Below are positions 1 to 7,158 of a stretch of DNA of 64,000 bases, piece after piece. Position numbers and translations under genes: made by a program. The stretch lies in NCBI GenBank assembly GCA_046331665.1, contig JAXLQK010000013.1:1-64000 (forward strand), read 5' to 3'. Source of the DNA: CAWBAT01 sp046331665 (GTDB lineage: Bacteria > Acidobacteriota > Terriglobia > Versatilivoradales > Versatilivoraceae). A model generated the notes under the pieces. It ran no database searches and was not told the origin of the DNA. It worked only from the letters and a program-made list of their open reading frames with translations. Position 1 is the first letter of the stretch; each line of letters opens with the position of its first letter.

Positions 1-10
1 CGGCAAGACG

Positions 11-727
11 ATGAAAGTCAGGACGTCAGGGGCAAAATCAGTAGCCTCAATCCACAAAGCCAAAGCTGTCCCGAAAAAAGATGCGCGTACGTCCTCAAAG
101 CCCCCGTTGGGCAAGAAAGCCGCCCCCCAAAAATCAATTAAACCTATAAATATCAAAAAATTACAATCCAGTTCGAGTCGCAAATCTCCCCATCCTGCAA
201 AGAAGAGAAATGGGAAATTAACTCCTGCCAGGGCAGCCATCCTTAAACAGTATGAGACTGGCGTTAAATTATTGTATACACAGGATTTCGATAAGGCGAG
301 GGTTATCTTCGACAAGCTCATTCAAACGAATGCCGAAGACAAGGAACTCGTGGAGAGGGCTAGGATCCATATTCGGCTTTGTGAGCAGAAGAAACCTCGA
401 AAAATTCCCGCACCGCGATCCGTCGATGAACATTACGATGTAGCGATCGCTCTATACAATCAAGGAAGATACGAGGAAACTTTCGAACACCTTCGAAAGG
501 CTCTGAAATACGATCCGTCTTGCCACTATGTCCACTACGCATTGGCAGCAGCCAACTGCAAGACGGGAGATTTGGAGTCTGCTCTGCACGATCTTCAAGA
601 GGCTATTCAGCTCAAACCCGAGAATCGGTTTTTGGCGCAGCGCGACGAAGATTTTGCTCCCCTCAAGGAGGACAATCGTTTCATAACCTTGGTCTTTCCA
701 GATCGTCCCGGCTCCGCAACCTCCTAG
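11..727 (+). CDS. TPR-repeat protein with lysine-rich N-terminus
   Basis: The first ~75 residues are low-complexity and rich in Lys, Pro, Ser and Ala. After that come three helical TPR-like units: about residues 77-128, then 140-172 (EHYDVAIALYNQGRYEE) and 175-205 (YALAAANCKTGDLESAL), the last ending in a typical LKPEN turn. A scaffold or protein-protein interaction role is likely; no catalytic motif is visible. The ATG lies ten bases from the window edge and the frame stays open upstream (GGC AAG ACG), so the true start may be outside the window. It lies 68 nt upstream of yvcK on the same strand and may be co-transcribed with it. No specific function can be assigned. Confidence 0.7.
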   Translation: MKVRTSGAKSVASIHKAKAVPKKDARTSSKPPLGKKAAPQKSIKPINIKKLQSSSSRKSPHPAKKRNGKLTPARAAILKQYETGVKLLYTQDFDKARVIFDKLIQTNAEDKELVERARIHIRLCEQKKPRKIPAPRSVDEHYDVAIALYNQGRYEETFEHLRKALKYDPSCHYVHYALAAANCKTGDLESALHDLQEAIQLKPENRFLAQRDEDFAPLKEDNRFITLVFPDRPGSATS

Positions 728-795
728 TCGATTCGTTTTACCTGACCGAGTGGATTTCATCTGAAGTTTATGGAACTCCAACCGATTAATCTCTC

Positions 796-1863
796 GTGAG
801 CAATGTGCCTTTGACCGAATTCAATATCGTTGCCATCGGAGGAGGCACAGGTCTTTCCCAACTCCTTTCAGGCCTCAAGCAATTCGTCCACAAACCCAGT
901 CCTAAAGAACCTTCATTAATGCCGCATCCCTTTATTCGGGAACTCACCGCCATTGTGACCGTGACCGACGACGGGGGGAGCTCCGGGCGATTGCGAGATG
1001 AATTTCAGATGCTACCTCCTGGAGATATTCGGAAGTGCTTGGTGGCACTGTCTGAAGATGAATTGCTGATGGCACGGCTTTTCCAGTATCGCTTTAGCGG
1101 CGGAGGGGAACTACAGGGACATAGTTTCGGGAATCTTTTTCTGACGGCTCTTGCTAATGTGACGGGAGATTTCCTCGAAGCCATCCGGCTTACCAGTGAG
1201 GTCCTCGCCATCAAAGGGAGAATTCTCCCCTCCACCATGGCAGATGTCCATCTCGTGGGGGAGCTTGAGAATGGAATCGCCCTTTACGGGGAATCCCTCA
1301 TTGGACGGTCCCCGGGAAGAATCCGTCATATCAGCATCCTTCCCGAGGAATGTGAACCGTTACCGGAAGCTCTCGAGGCCATTGCCAAAGCCGATGTCAT
1401 CACCTTGGGCCCGGGTTCCCTTTACACGAGTCTTCTTCCCAACTTGCTGGTTCATGGCATCCCCAGAGCCATTCGGGGGTCATCAGCGCTCAAGGTCTAC
1501 ATTGGGAATATTATGACGCAGAAGGGAGAGACCGTGGGGTTCACCGCTTCTGACCATCTGTGTGCCATTCGTGAACATTGCGGAGAAGACCTATTTGGCT
1601 ACTTTCTCTGTAACAACACTCCCATCTCTGAGGACCAGCGCGTCAATTACCGCAAAGAGACGGCAGACGAGACTCAAATCGACTTGGAAAGAATCCGGGA
1701 CTATGGGGTTCAAGTGATGTTTAAGGATTTGCTGGCAGAAGGAGACAAGGTGCGTCATGATCCCATCAAATTGGCGACCTCAATCTTTGAATTGGCCATG
1801 GCGGGAGAACGAAGGGGCTTCGATTCCGATCCCATGATCCCCGTCTTAGGGGAGTGTCAATGA
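796..1863 (+). CDS. yvcK: YvcK/CofD-like UDP-sugar-binding protein (gluconeogenesis factor family)
   Basis: 355 residues, the usual family length. The N-terminal Rossmann-like motif AIGGGTGLSQLLSGLK is followed by VTVTDDGGSSGRLRDEF, PPGDIRKCLVAL, GHSFGNLFLTAL and GPGSLYTSLLPNLL, all hallmarks of the YvcK branch rather than of the F420 enzyme CofD. Family members bind UDP-GlcNAc and are needed for cell-wall homeostasis under gluconeogenic growth; that is family knowledge, not seen here. The start is GTG at 796 with no strong Shine-Dalgarno. The 3' end overlaps glmU in an ATGA arrangement. The neighbourhood (glmU, glmS) makes and uses the same ligand, which supports the assignment. Confidence 0.93.
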   Translation: MSNVPLTEFNIVAIGGGTGLSQLLSGLKQFVHKPSPKEPSLMPHPFIRELTAIVTVTDDGGSSGRLRDEFQMLPPGDIRKCLVALSEDELLMARLFQYRFSGGGELQGHSFGNLFLTALANVTGDFLEAIRLTSEVLAIKGRILPSTMADVHLVGELENGIALYGESLIGRSPGRIRHISILPEECEPLPEALEAIAKADVITLGPGSLYTSLLPNLLVHGIPRAIRGSSALKVYIGNIMTQKGETVGFTASDHLCAIREHCGEDLFGYFLCNNTPISEDQRVNYRKETADETQIDLERIRDYGVQVMFKDLLAEGDKVRHDPIKLATSIFELAMAGERRGFDSDPMIPVLGECQ

Positions 1864-3248
1864 ATGGCCTGACCATTCTAATTCTGGCTGCGGGTAAGGG
1901 AACACGGCTAAAGTCTGACCTCCCGAAAGTCCTCCATCTACTTTCCGGCAGAGCCCTTATTGAATATGTTCTCAGGGCCGCTCAGTCATTGACTCCTCAG
2001 AAAATTGGCGTCGTGGTCGGACACGAAGCCTCTCGAGTCAAGGAGCATTTGGGGCGTCATCCCATCGAATTCATCCTCCAGGACCCACAAAGGGGTACTG
2101 GCCATGCCGTACAACTGGCGCGGCCATTTTGGGAGAATAAAAAGGGATCCCTGCTTATTCTCTCGGGGGACGTTCCGATGATTACCGGCACCACCTTACA
2201 ACAATTGGCCCGTCAACATGACAATTCAGGGTGCAGTTGTACGATGCTCTCGACCCTCCTTCCCAATCCTCACGGCTATGGTCGTGTTGTTCGCAATGCA
2301 GCCGGAGAGGTGGAAAAGATTGTCGAGCAGCGTGATGCCTCCCCGAGCGAACTGGAAATCCAGGAAGTCAACACGGGGATTTATTGTTTTGAGATCACGG
2401 CTTTGACGCAAGTCATTGACGAGCTTGGATGCGGTAATTCTCAGGCCGAATATTATTTGACGGACTGTATTGAGCTTTTGAGAAAGAAGAAATTGCGAGT
2501 CGGAGTGATGGTCTGCACGGATTCACAGGAAGTGACGGGGATCAACAGCCGCCTCGAACTGGCTCAAATGGAGAGCCTCATCCGGGATCGTAAGCTGAAG
2601 CAGATGATGGCGGAAGGCGTCACCATTTTGGACCCCATGTCCACCTATGTCGAACAAGAAGTGATGGTGGGAAAGGACACCACTCTATACCCCAATGTGG
2701 TTCTGGAAAAAGGAACGCAGATTGGCTCGGGTTGTGTCATCTATCCCAATGTTCGAATTACCGCCTCGACCTTGGAGGATAACGTGACGATTCTGGATTC
2801 CTGCCTGATATCGGAGAGCCACATCCAATCGCGAACACAAGTCGGACCGTTTGCTCACTTAAGAAATCATGCGGAAATTGGCCAACAGGTCCGGATTGGA
2901 AATTTTGTCGAGGTCAAGAAATCCGTGATCGGCGATAAGACCAAAGCGGCACATCTGAGTTATTTGGGGGACGCCGAGATCGGACGCGAAGCAAACATCG
3001 GGGCCGGGACAATCACCTGCAACTATGACGGCGTGCAAAAGCACAAAACCACCATCGAGGATGGAGTCTTCGTCGGCAGTGACTCACAACTCATCGCTCC
3101 CGTCACTGTGAAGCGCGGTGCCTATATTGCCGCAGGCTCCACCATCACTCGCGATGTCCCCGAGGACTCGCTCGCCATTGCGCGAAGTCAGCAGGAAATC
3201 AAAGAAGGCTGGGCCAAGAAGAAACGCTCATCAACAGCTAAGGAGTAA
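1860..3248 (+). CDS. glmU: Bifunctional N-acetylglucosamine-1-phosphate uridyltransferase / glucosamine-1-phosphate acetyltransferase
   Basis: Makes UDP-GlcNAc from glucosamine-1-phosphate in the cytoplasm. The N-terminal pyrophosphorylase domain opens with LILAAGKGTRLKSDLPKVLH (nucleotide loop). The C-terminal half is a left-handed beta-helix of hexapeptide repeats with GAGTITCNYDGVQKHKT, the acetyl-CoA/active-site loop, and GSTITRDVPEDSLAIAR near the end. The length of 462 aa fits the family. A GTG at 1854 is in frame, but the ATG at 1860 is preferred: it overlaps the yvcK stop as ATGA and has AGGGGAG a suitable distance upstream. It is followed after 5 nt by glmS. Intact, with no odd residues seen. 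Confidence 0.96.
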   Translation: MNGLTILILAAGKGTRLKSDLPKVLHLLSGRALIEYVLRAAQSLTPQKIGVVVGHEASRVKEHLGRHPIEFILQDPQRGTGHAVQLARPFWENKKGSLLILSGDVPMITGTTLQQLARQHDNSGCSCTMLSTLLPNPHGYGRVVRNAAGEVEKIVEQRDASPSELEIQEVNTGIYCFEITALTQVIDELGCGNSQAEYYLTDCIELLRKKKLRVGVMVCTDSQEVTGINSRLELAQMESLIRDRKLKQMMAEGVTILDPMSTYVEQEVMVGKDTTLYPNVVLEKGTQIGSGCVIYPNVRITASTLEDNVTILDSCLISESHIQSRTQVGPFAHLRNHAEIGQQVRIGNFVEVKKSVIGDKTKAAHLSYLGDAEIGREANIGAGTITCNYDGVQKHKTTIEDGVFVGSDSQLIAPVTVKRGAYIAAGSTITRDVPEDSLAIARSQQEIKEGWAKKKRSSTAKE

Positions 3249-3253
3249 AACAC

Positions 3254-5104
3254 GTGTGCGGAATCGTTGGTTATCTTGGGCAAAAACCAGTTGTCCCTGT
3301 ACTCATTGAAGGGCTTAAACGGCTGGAATACCGCGGGTATGATTCGGCAGGAATTGCTGTCGTTGAATCAGGACAGCTTCATGTGAGGCGCGCTTCCGGG
3401 AAACTGAAGAACCTGGAGGAAACGCTTCGTCAAAACCCCTGTGCGGGGACCTATGGAATTGGGCACACCCGATGGGCAACACACGGGCGACCGACGGAGG
3501 AAAATGCGCATCCGCATCGGGACTGCAAGAAGCAAATCGTGGTGGTTCATAACGGAATCGTGGAGAACTATCTGGCGCTGAAGAAGACCTTGGCAGCCGA
3601 AGGCCACACCTTTGTCACCGAGACGGATACTGAAGTCATTGCCCACCTTATCGAGAAACACTTCAACGGTTCGTTGGAGAGCGCGGTACGAAAAGCCTTG
3701 AACGAGATCAGCGGAATCTATGCCGTTGTTGCGATTGCGGCCACGGATCCTAACAAGATGGTCGCTGCCCGCTGCGGACCGCCCATTGTCGTTGGCTTGG
3801 GGGAAAATGAGTCGTTTGTGGCTTCGGATATCCCCGCCATCCTCTCGCATACGCGCGATGTAGTCTTCCTGGCCGATCGCGAAATGGCAGTGATGACCCC
3901 CGAAAAAGTTGAAATCTCAACGATCGATGGATCCCCCGTTCGCCTTAACCCGCAGCGCATCACCTGGGACCCCATCATGGCTGAAAAAGGTGGGTTCAAG
4001 CATTTCATGCTCAAGGAAATTTACGAGCAGTCGCGCGCCGTCCGTGATACCACCCTGGCCAGAATTTCGAGAGATACAGGGAAAGTCTTTCTGGAAGAAA
4101 TGAAAATCTCCGAAGAAAGCTTTCGAAACCTGGAACACGTTCGCATCCTTGCCTGCGGCACCAGCTGGCATGCGGCGCTGACGGGGAAATTCATGATCGA
4201 AAGTCTGGCCCGGCTTCCTGTGGAAGTCGACTATGGCTCGGAATATCGTTACCGGGAACCGGTCGTGCCTGCTCATACCCTGGCAGTGGTCGTTACCCAA
4301 TCAGGGGAAACCGCGGATACGCTGGCAGCGCAACGCGAAATCAAAGAAAAAGGAGCCTCGAATATTGCGATCTGCAATGTCGTGGGAAGCATGGTCACCC
4401 GCGAGGCTGACGGCGTGCTGTATACACACGCAGGGCCGGAAATTGGCGTTGCCGCAACGAAGAGCTTTACGTCGCAGCTGACTGCCCTTTACTTGCTGGC
4501 CCTCTATCTGGCAGATGTCCGAAAGACATTGACGCATGAGCAAATCCAAGGGTACATCGAAGACCTGACGAAGATCCCTCAAAAAATCGAGTCCATCTTC
4601 GGAAAAATTGAGTACCTTGAAGAGCTTTCCAAGAATTTCTTTCGATCCTCCAATTTCCTTTACCTGGGTCGCGGCATTCACTATCCCGTTGCGCTGGAAG
4701 GGGCACTCAAGCTGAAGGAAATTTCCTATATCCATGCCGAGGGATATCCGGCCGGGGAAATGAAGCATGGGCCAAATGCCTTGATCGATGAGACACTCCC
4801 CGTAGTGGTCATTGCCACGAGCAACATCAACAACCCGAAATCGACCTTGCTCTACGAAAAGACCTTGAGCAATATCAAAGAAGTGAAAGCCCGCGATGGA
4901 ATCGTGATCTCGGTGGTGACCCCATTCAACAAGGAAGCTATCGAGGCCTCGGATTACTACATCGAGATTCCACCCAGCAACGATTTTCTCCTGCCGATTC
5001 TGGAGATTGCTCCCTTGCAGCTGCTGTCTTATTTTATTGCCATCCGTCGCGGCTGTGACGTGGACCAGCCGAGGAATCTGGCCAAGAGCGTGACGGTGGA
5101 ATAG
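3254..5104 (+). CDS. glmS: Glutamine-fructose-6-phosphate aminotransferase (isomerizing)
   Basis: Catalyses fructose-6-phosphate + glutamine to glucosamine-6-phosphate, the first committed step to UDP-GlcNAc. The start is GTG at 3254, giving Met-Cys so that Cys becomes the N-terminal nucleophile after Met removal (MCGIVGYLGQKP). The glutaminase domain shows RLEYRGYDSAGIAV and HNGIVENY. Two SIS isomerase domains follow, with CGTSWHAALTGKF, VTQSGETADTLAA and GVAATKSFTSQL, and the conserved tail DVDQPRNLAKSVTVE. 616 aa is normal. AAGGAG lies 8 nt upstream and overlaps the glmU stop region. The 5-nt spacing leaves no room for a glmS ribozyme. It is the last gene of the operon. Confidence 0.97.
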   Translation: MCGIVGYLGQKPVVPVLIEGLKRLEYRGYDSAGIAVVESGQLHVRRASGKLKNLEETLRQNPCAGTYGIGHTRWATHGRPTEENAHPHRDCKKQIVVVHNGIVENYLALKKTLAAEGHTFVTETDTEVIAHLIEKHFNGSLESAVRKALNEISGIYAVVAIAATDPNKMVAARCGPPIVVGLGENESFVASDIPAILSHTRDVVFLADREMAVMTPEKVEISTIDGSPVRLNPQRITWDPIMAEKGGFKHFMLKEIYEQSRAVRDTTLARISRDTGKVFLEEMKISEESFRNLEHVRILACGTSWHAALTGKFMIESLARLPVEVDYGSEYRYREPVVPAHTLAVVVTQSGETADTLAAQREIKEKGASNIAICNVVGSMVTREADGVLYTHAGPEIGVAATKSFTSQLTALYLLALYLADVRKTLTHEQIQGYIEDLTKIPQKIESIFGKIEYLEELSKNFFRSSNFLYLGRGIHYPVALEGALKLKEISYIHAEGYPAGEMKHGPNALIDETLPVVVIATSNINNPKSTLLYEKTLSNIKEVKARDGIVISVVTPFNKEAIEASDYYIEIPPSNDFLLPILEIAPLQLLSYFIAIRRGCDVDQPRNLAKSVTVE

Positions 5105-5165
5105 GAATCAAAGCGGGTTTCGCTCCCCATCAGCCGTCTGCTTTTCTCATCCCGAACTTCGCCTC

Positions 5166-5186
5166 CCGAGTGATATACTCGGTTTT
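5166..5186 (+). terminator. Possible rho-independent terminator after glmS
   Basis: CCGAGT-GATAT-ACTCGG is a perfect 6-bp stem with a 5-nt loop, followed directly by TTTT. It sits 61 nt after the glmS stop. The stem is short and the T-run only four bases, so strength is doubtful. The TATACT inside the hairpin could alternatively act as a -10 box for the tRNA gene downstream. Confidence 0.45.
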
Positions 5187-5250
5187 AACCTTCCGGGTTT
5201 TCAGCCACCCGAGGCGTGAATTTCTCTCAGGTGATTGACTCAAATATTAC

Positions 5251-5327
5251 GGGCCTGTAGCTCAGAAGGATAGAGCAGCGGTTTCCTAAACCGTTGGTCG
5301 GGGGTTCGATTCCCTCCAGGCCTACCA
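5251..5327 (+). tRNA. tRNA-Arg (anticodon CCT)
   Basis: A complete cloverleaf can be drawn. The acceptor GGGCCTG pairs with CAGGCCT (first pair G-T), the D arm is GCTC...GAGC, the anticodon stem GCGGT/ACCGT carries loop TTCCTAA with anticodon CCT, the variable loop has 5 nt, and the T arm is GGGGG-TTCGATT-CCCTC. The CCA end is encoded after discriminator A. It reads AGG codons. The remnant insertion sequence begins less than 20 nt after its 3' end. Confidence 0.96.
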
Positions 5328-5344
5328 TTCTCACGAGGTCCATT

Positions 5345-5388
5345 CCGGACACATAGGTAACAGTTTATACCGGAGACATAGGTAACAG
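5345..5388. repeat. Left terminal inverted repeat of the IS481-type element
   Basis: The motif ACATAGGTAACAG occurs twice here, separated by TTTATACCGGAG. Its reverse complement aligns with 6570-6612. A doubled motif of this kind is typical of the transposase-3' end of this IS group. Confidence 0.7.
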
Positions 5389-6542
5389 TTTTGGAGCGAA
5401 CGGGTTTTCACCCACAGGCTCGACCCGGTTCACCTCTTTGTCGAAAAATCCTAAGTCATAATCCATAAAACTGACAAGCCAGATGTCGTTGTCGACTTCG
5501 GTGACGCCGACATATTGTCCTGCAAACACCCTGCTGAAACTGATTTTGCGTTTTCCGATACAAATCCGGCCACATTGAGTGACTAGGATGGTTCGATCAT
5601 GGAAGGGATAGTCAGGATGTGCGTGGAAGGCGATATTCACGGGCCGAAGGGTATAGACTTCGGCTGATAGAGGCCACCCAAGGCTTGATGAGGTCTGTCG
5701 TATTATAGACTTCGATGAAGTCATCGAATCGTTCCTGCTGTTGCAGCCCGTTATAAGCTGCCGGCTTGGTGGTCTCTTTCTTTAAGGTCAGATGCATCCG
5801 TTCATGACGGCCGTCTTGCTGAGGGTGGCCGGGCTTGATCCGTTCGATCGAGATGTCGAGGCGCAGCCACCAGACCGAAAGTTTACTCAAGCCGAACAGG
5901 GTATGAGGATTAGAAAAAGGAACGCCGTTGTCGGTACGGATAGCCGCGGGTAATCCGAATTTAAAAACACGTTCAAACACGCTGAAAGCCGGGCTCTCGG
6001 GTGGAGTCGAGAGCTTGCAGGCCATAAATACCGGGATCGATAATCGGTGATGGTGAGAGGATAGCACAATTTATTGCCGAGCCGGAATTCACCCTTGTAG
6101 TCGGCACACCAGAGTTCGTTAGGCGCTTTGGCATCGGTTAAGCAGGTGCCGTTTCGCCTTATAGCGTCGGCGTCTGCGGCGACTCACCAGACCGTTTCTG
6201 TCGAGTACTGAATGAATGGTGCTTTGCGCCGGCAGATAGACCAGGGGAAAGGCCTTGAGCAACTTATCCCGGATCTTAGGCGCCCCCAGCTGGGATGCTC
6301 CTGCTTAATGCGGAGAATCGTTTTTTCAACCTGGAAGGGAAGCTTGTTGGCATATCGGTAAGGGTACGACTACGATCCTCCAGGCCTTGAATGCCGATGT
6401 CTTTGTAACGATTAAAGATCTTGTAACCGGTCTTACGGGAGATCCCAAACTCCCGGCAAACCGCAGCCATATTCTCGCCCTCGAGAAGCTTGACCACAAA
6501 ACGGAGACGTTCATCCATGTGATCACACACTTTCCAAGGCAT
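5365..6542 (-). pseudogene. IS481-family transposase, frameshifted remnant
   Basis: Three pieces in different frames together make one transposase. Residues from 6542 down to ~6350 give the N-terminal helix-turn-helix (VCREFGISRKTGYKIFNRY, then GLEDRSR). 6067-5612 gives the integrase core with IRTDNGVPFSN and PGHPQQDGRHERMHLTLKKE (the second Asp and the Glu of the DDE triad). 5724-5365 gives the family C-terminus (YPFHDRTILVTQCGRICIG, then VSFMDYDLGFFDKE and the ending LLPMSPV). The stretch between the first two pieces is scrambled by frameshifts, so no functional protein can be made. Confidence 0.85.
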
Positions 6543-6569
6543 TTGGGTCCCTCCCCAATTGCCTTAATG

Positions 6570-6612
6570 TGTAACCCATGTTTCCGAACCCTCTGTAACT
6601 TTTTTGTCGGGG
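6570..6612. repeat. Right terminal inverted repeat of the IS481-type element (degenerate)
   Basis: Reads TGTAACCCATGTTTCCGA, then CTGTAACTTTTTTGTCGGGG. This aligns with the reverse complement of the left end (TGTTACCTATGTCTCCGG, then CTGTTACCTATGTGTCCGG) with scattered substitutions, so this end has diverged. Confidence 0.6.
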
Positions 6613-6754
6613 AGATCACCAATCGTTCTCGACCTCTTCATAAGATTCAGCGCCTTCTCACCAAATGGTCTCCAATCAACTCCCATCAATAACGAAGTGT
6701 CCTAGTCAATAGAACCGGACGGAGATGATCAAGTAGTTGATAGCCTGTCCGCCT

Positions 6755-7158
6755 TTTGGCGCACCCTTTAGCGTCACTTCACCCAAACTGAGAAAAGGGG
6801 TATACGCAGTAGCTACTTTCTTGACCAAATCAAGCCTAAGTCGAGATTAGGAAACAAGTTAAGACGGAGAATGTTGGGGCAACCGAGCAAACGGTTTGGA
6901 AAGCCAAGTGCTCCCCCATAACCTAGATTTAGCTGGCAACTGGACGGTCTGGGAGTAGGGGCTGGCCTGTACTCTAAATCCTATTTCGACTTAACCTCTA
7001 TCGAGCTTCTTTGGCTCTCGCCGGATGCGGCCGCATCCAACGCTAGTTCAATCAAGCTGAACCATCCATGTTCAAGACCTTCACGAGCCGCCCATAATAT
7101 CCATAACGCCGTAACTGGATTTTTCGCCGTGGTTCTTTGTCTACGGAGCACTGAAGTG
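6755..7158 (+). repeat. Duplicated ~405-bp structured leader, copy A
   Basis: Almost identical to 11984-12389. From about base 30 of the repeat onward the two copies differ by only a few single-base changes and G-run indels. The repeat ends exactly at the GTG start codon of the 1533-aa exported protein and includes its Shine-Dalgarno (ACGGAG). Local hairpins can be drawn: a junction closed by GGGG (6876-6879) with CCCC (6914-6917) holding ACCG-agcaaa-CGGT (6882-6895) and TTGG-aaag-CCAA (6896-6907); GAGTA/TACTC (6953-6957 with 6970-6974); and the perfect palindrome GGATGCGGCCGCATCC (7023-7038). No conserved reading frame. It may be a long structured 5' UTR, or simply duplicated promoter DNA. 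Homology seems to start even earlier: ATAGA[A/G]CCGGACG lies 33 nt upstream in both copies. Confidence 0.9.
6778..6806 (+). promoter_or_regulatory. Candidate promoter in leader copy A
   Basis: TTCACC (-35-like), a 17-nt spacer, then TATACG (-10-like). It is conserved in copy B with an 18-nt spacer. If used, it would give a 5' UTR of about 340 nt containing the hairpins. The match to consensus is partial and the call is tentative. Confidence 0.35.

Larger units (their letters stand above)
5345..6612 (-). mobile_element. Decayed IS481-type insertion sequence
   Basis: The element is bounded by imperfect terminal inverted repeats (5345-5388 and 6570-6612) and contains a broken IS481-type transposase read on the minus strand. 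The left end is better preserved than the right. It lies immediately downstream of tRNA-Arg and about 100 nt upstream of the first duplicated leader. No target-site duplication could be identified with confidence. It is probably inactive. Confidence 0.8.

Noticed and set aside
3249..3256. A glmS ribozyme upstream of glmS
   Set aside because: Only five bases separate glmU and glmS; no ribozyme core is present.
6876..6917. GCAAAC and GGAAAGCC in the leader as a cyclic-di-GMP-I riboswitch
   Set aside because: The required GGGCAAACC and GACGCAAAGCC conserved parts are not present and the hairpin order differs.
6871..6919. Small reading frame ATG-TTG-GGG inside the leader with GGAG next to it, a possible leader peptide
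   Set aside because: GGAG lies only one base from the ATG, and a one-base indel between the two leader copies changes the frame and ending, so the peptide is not conserved.
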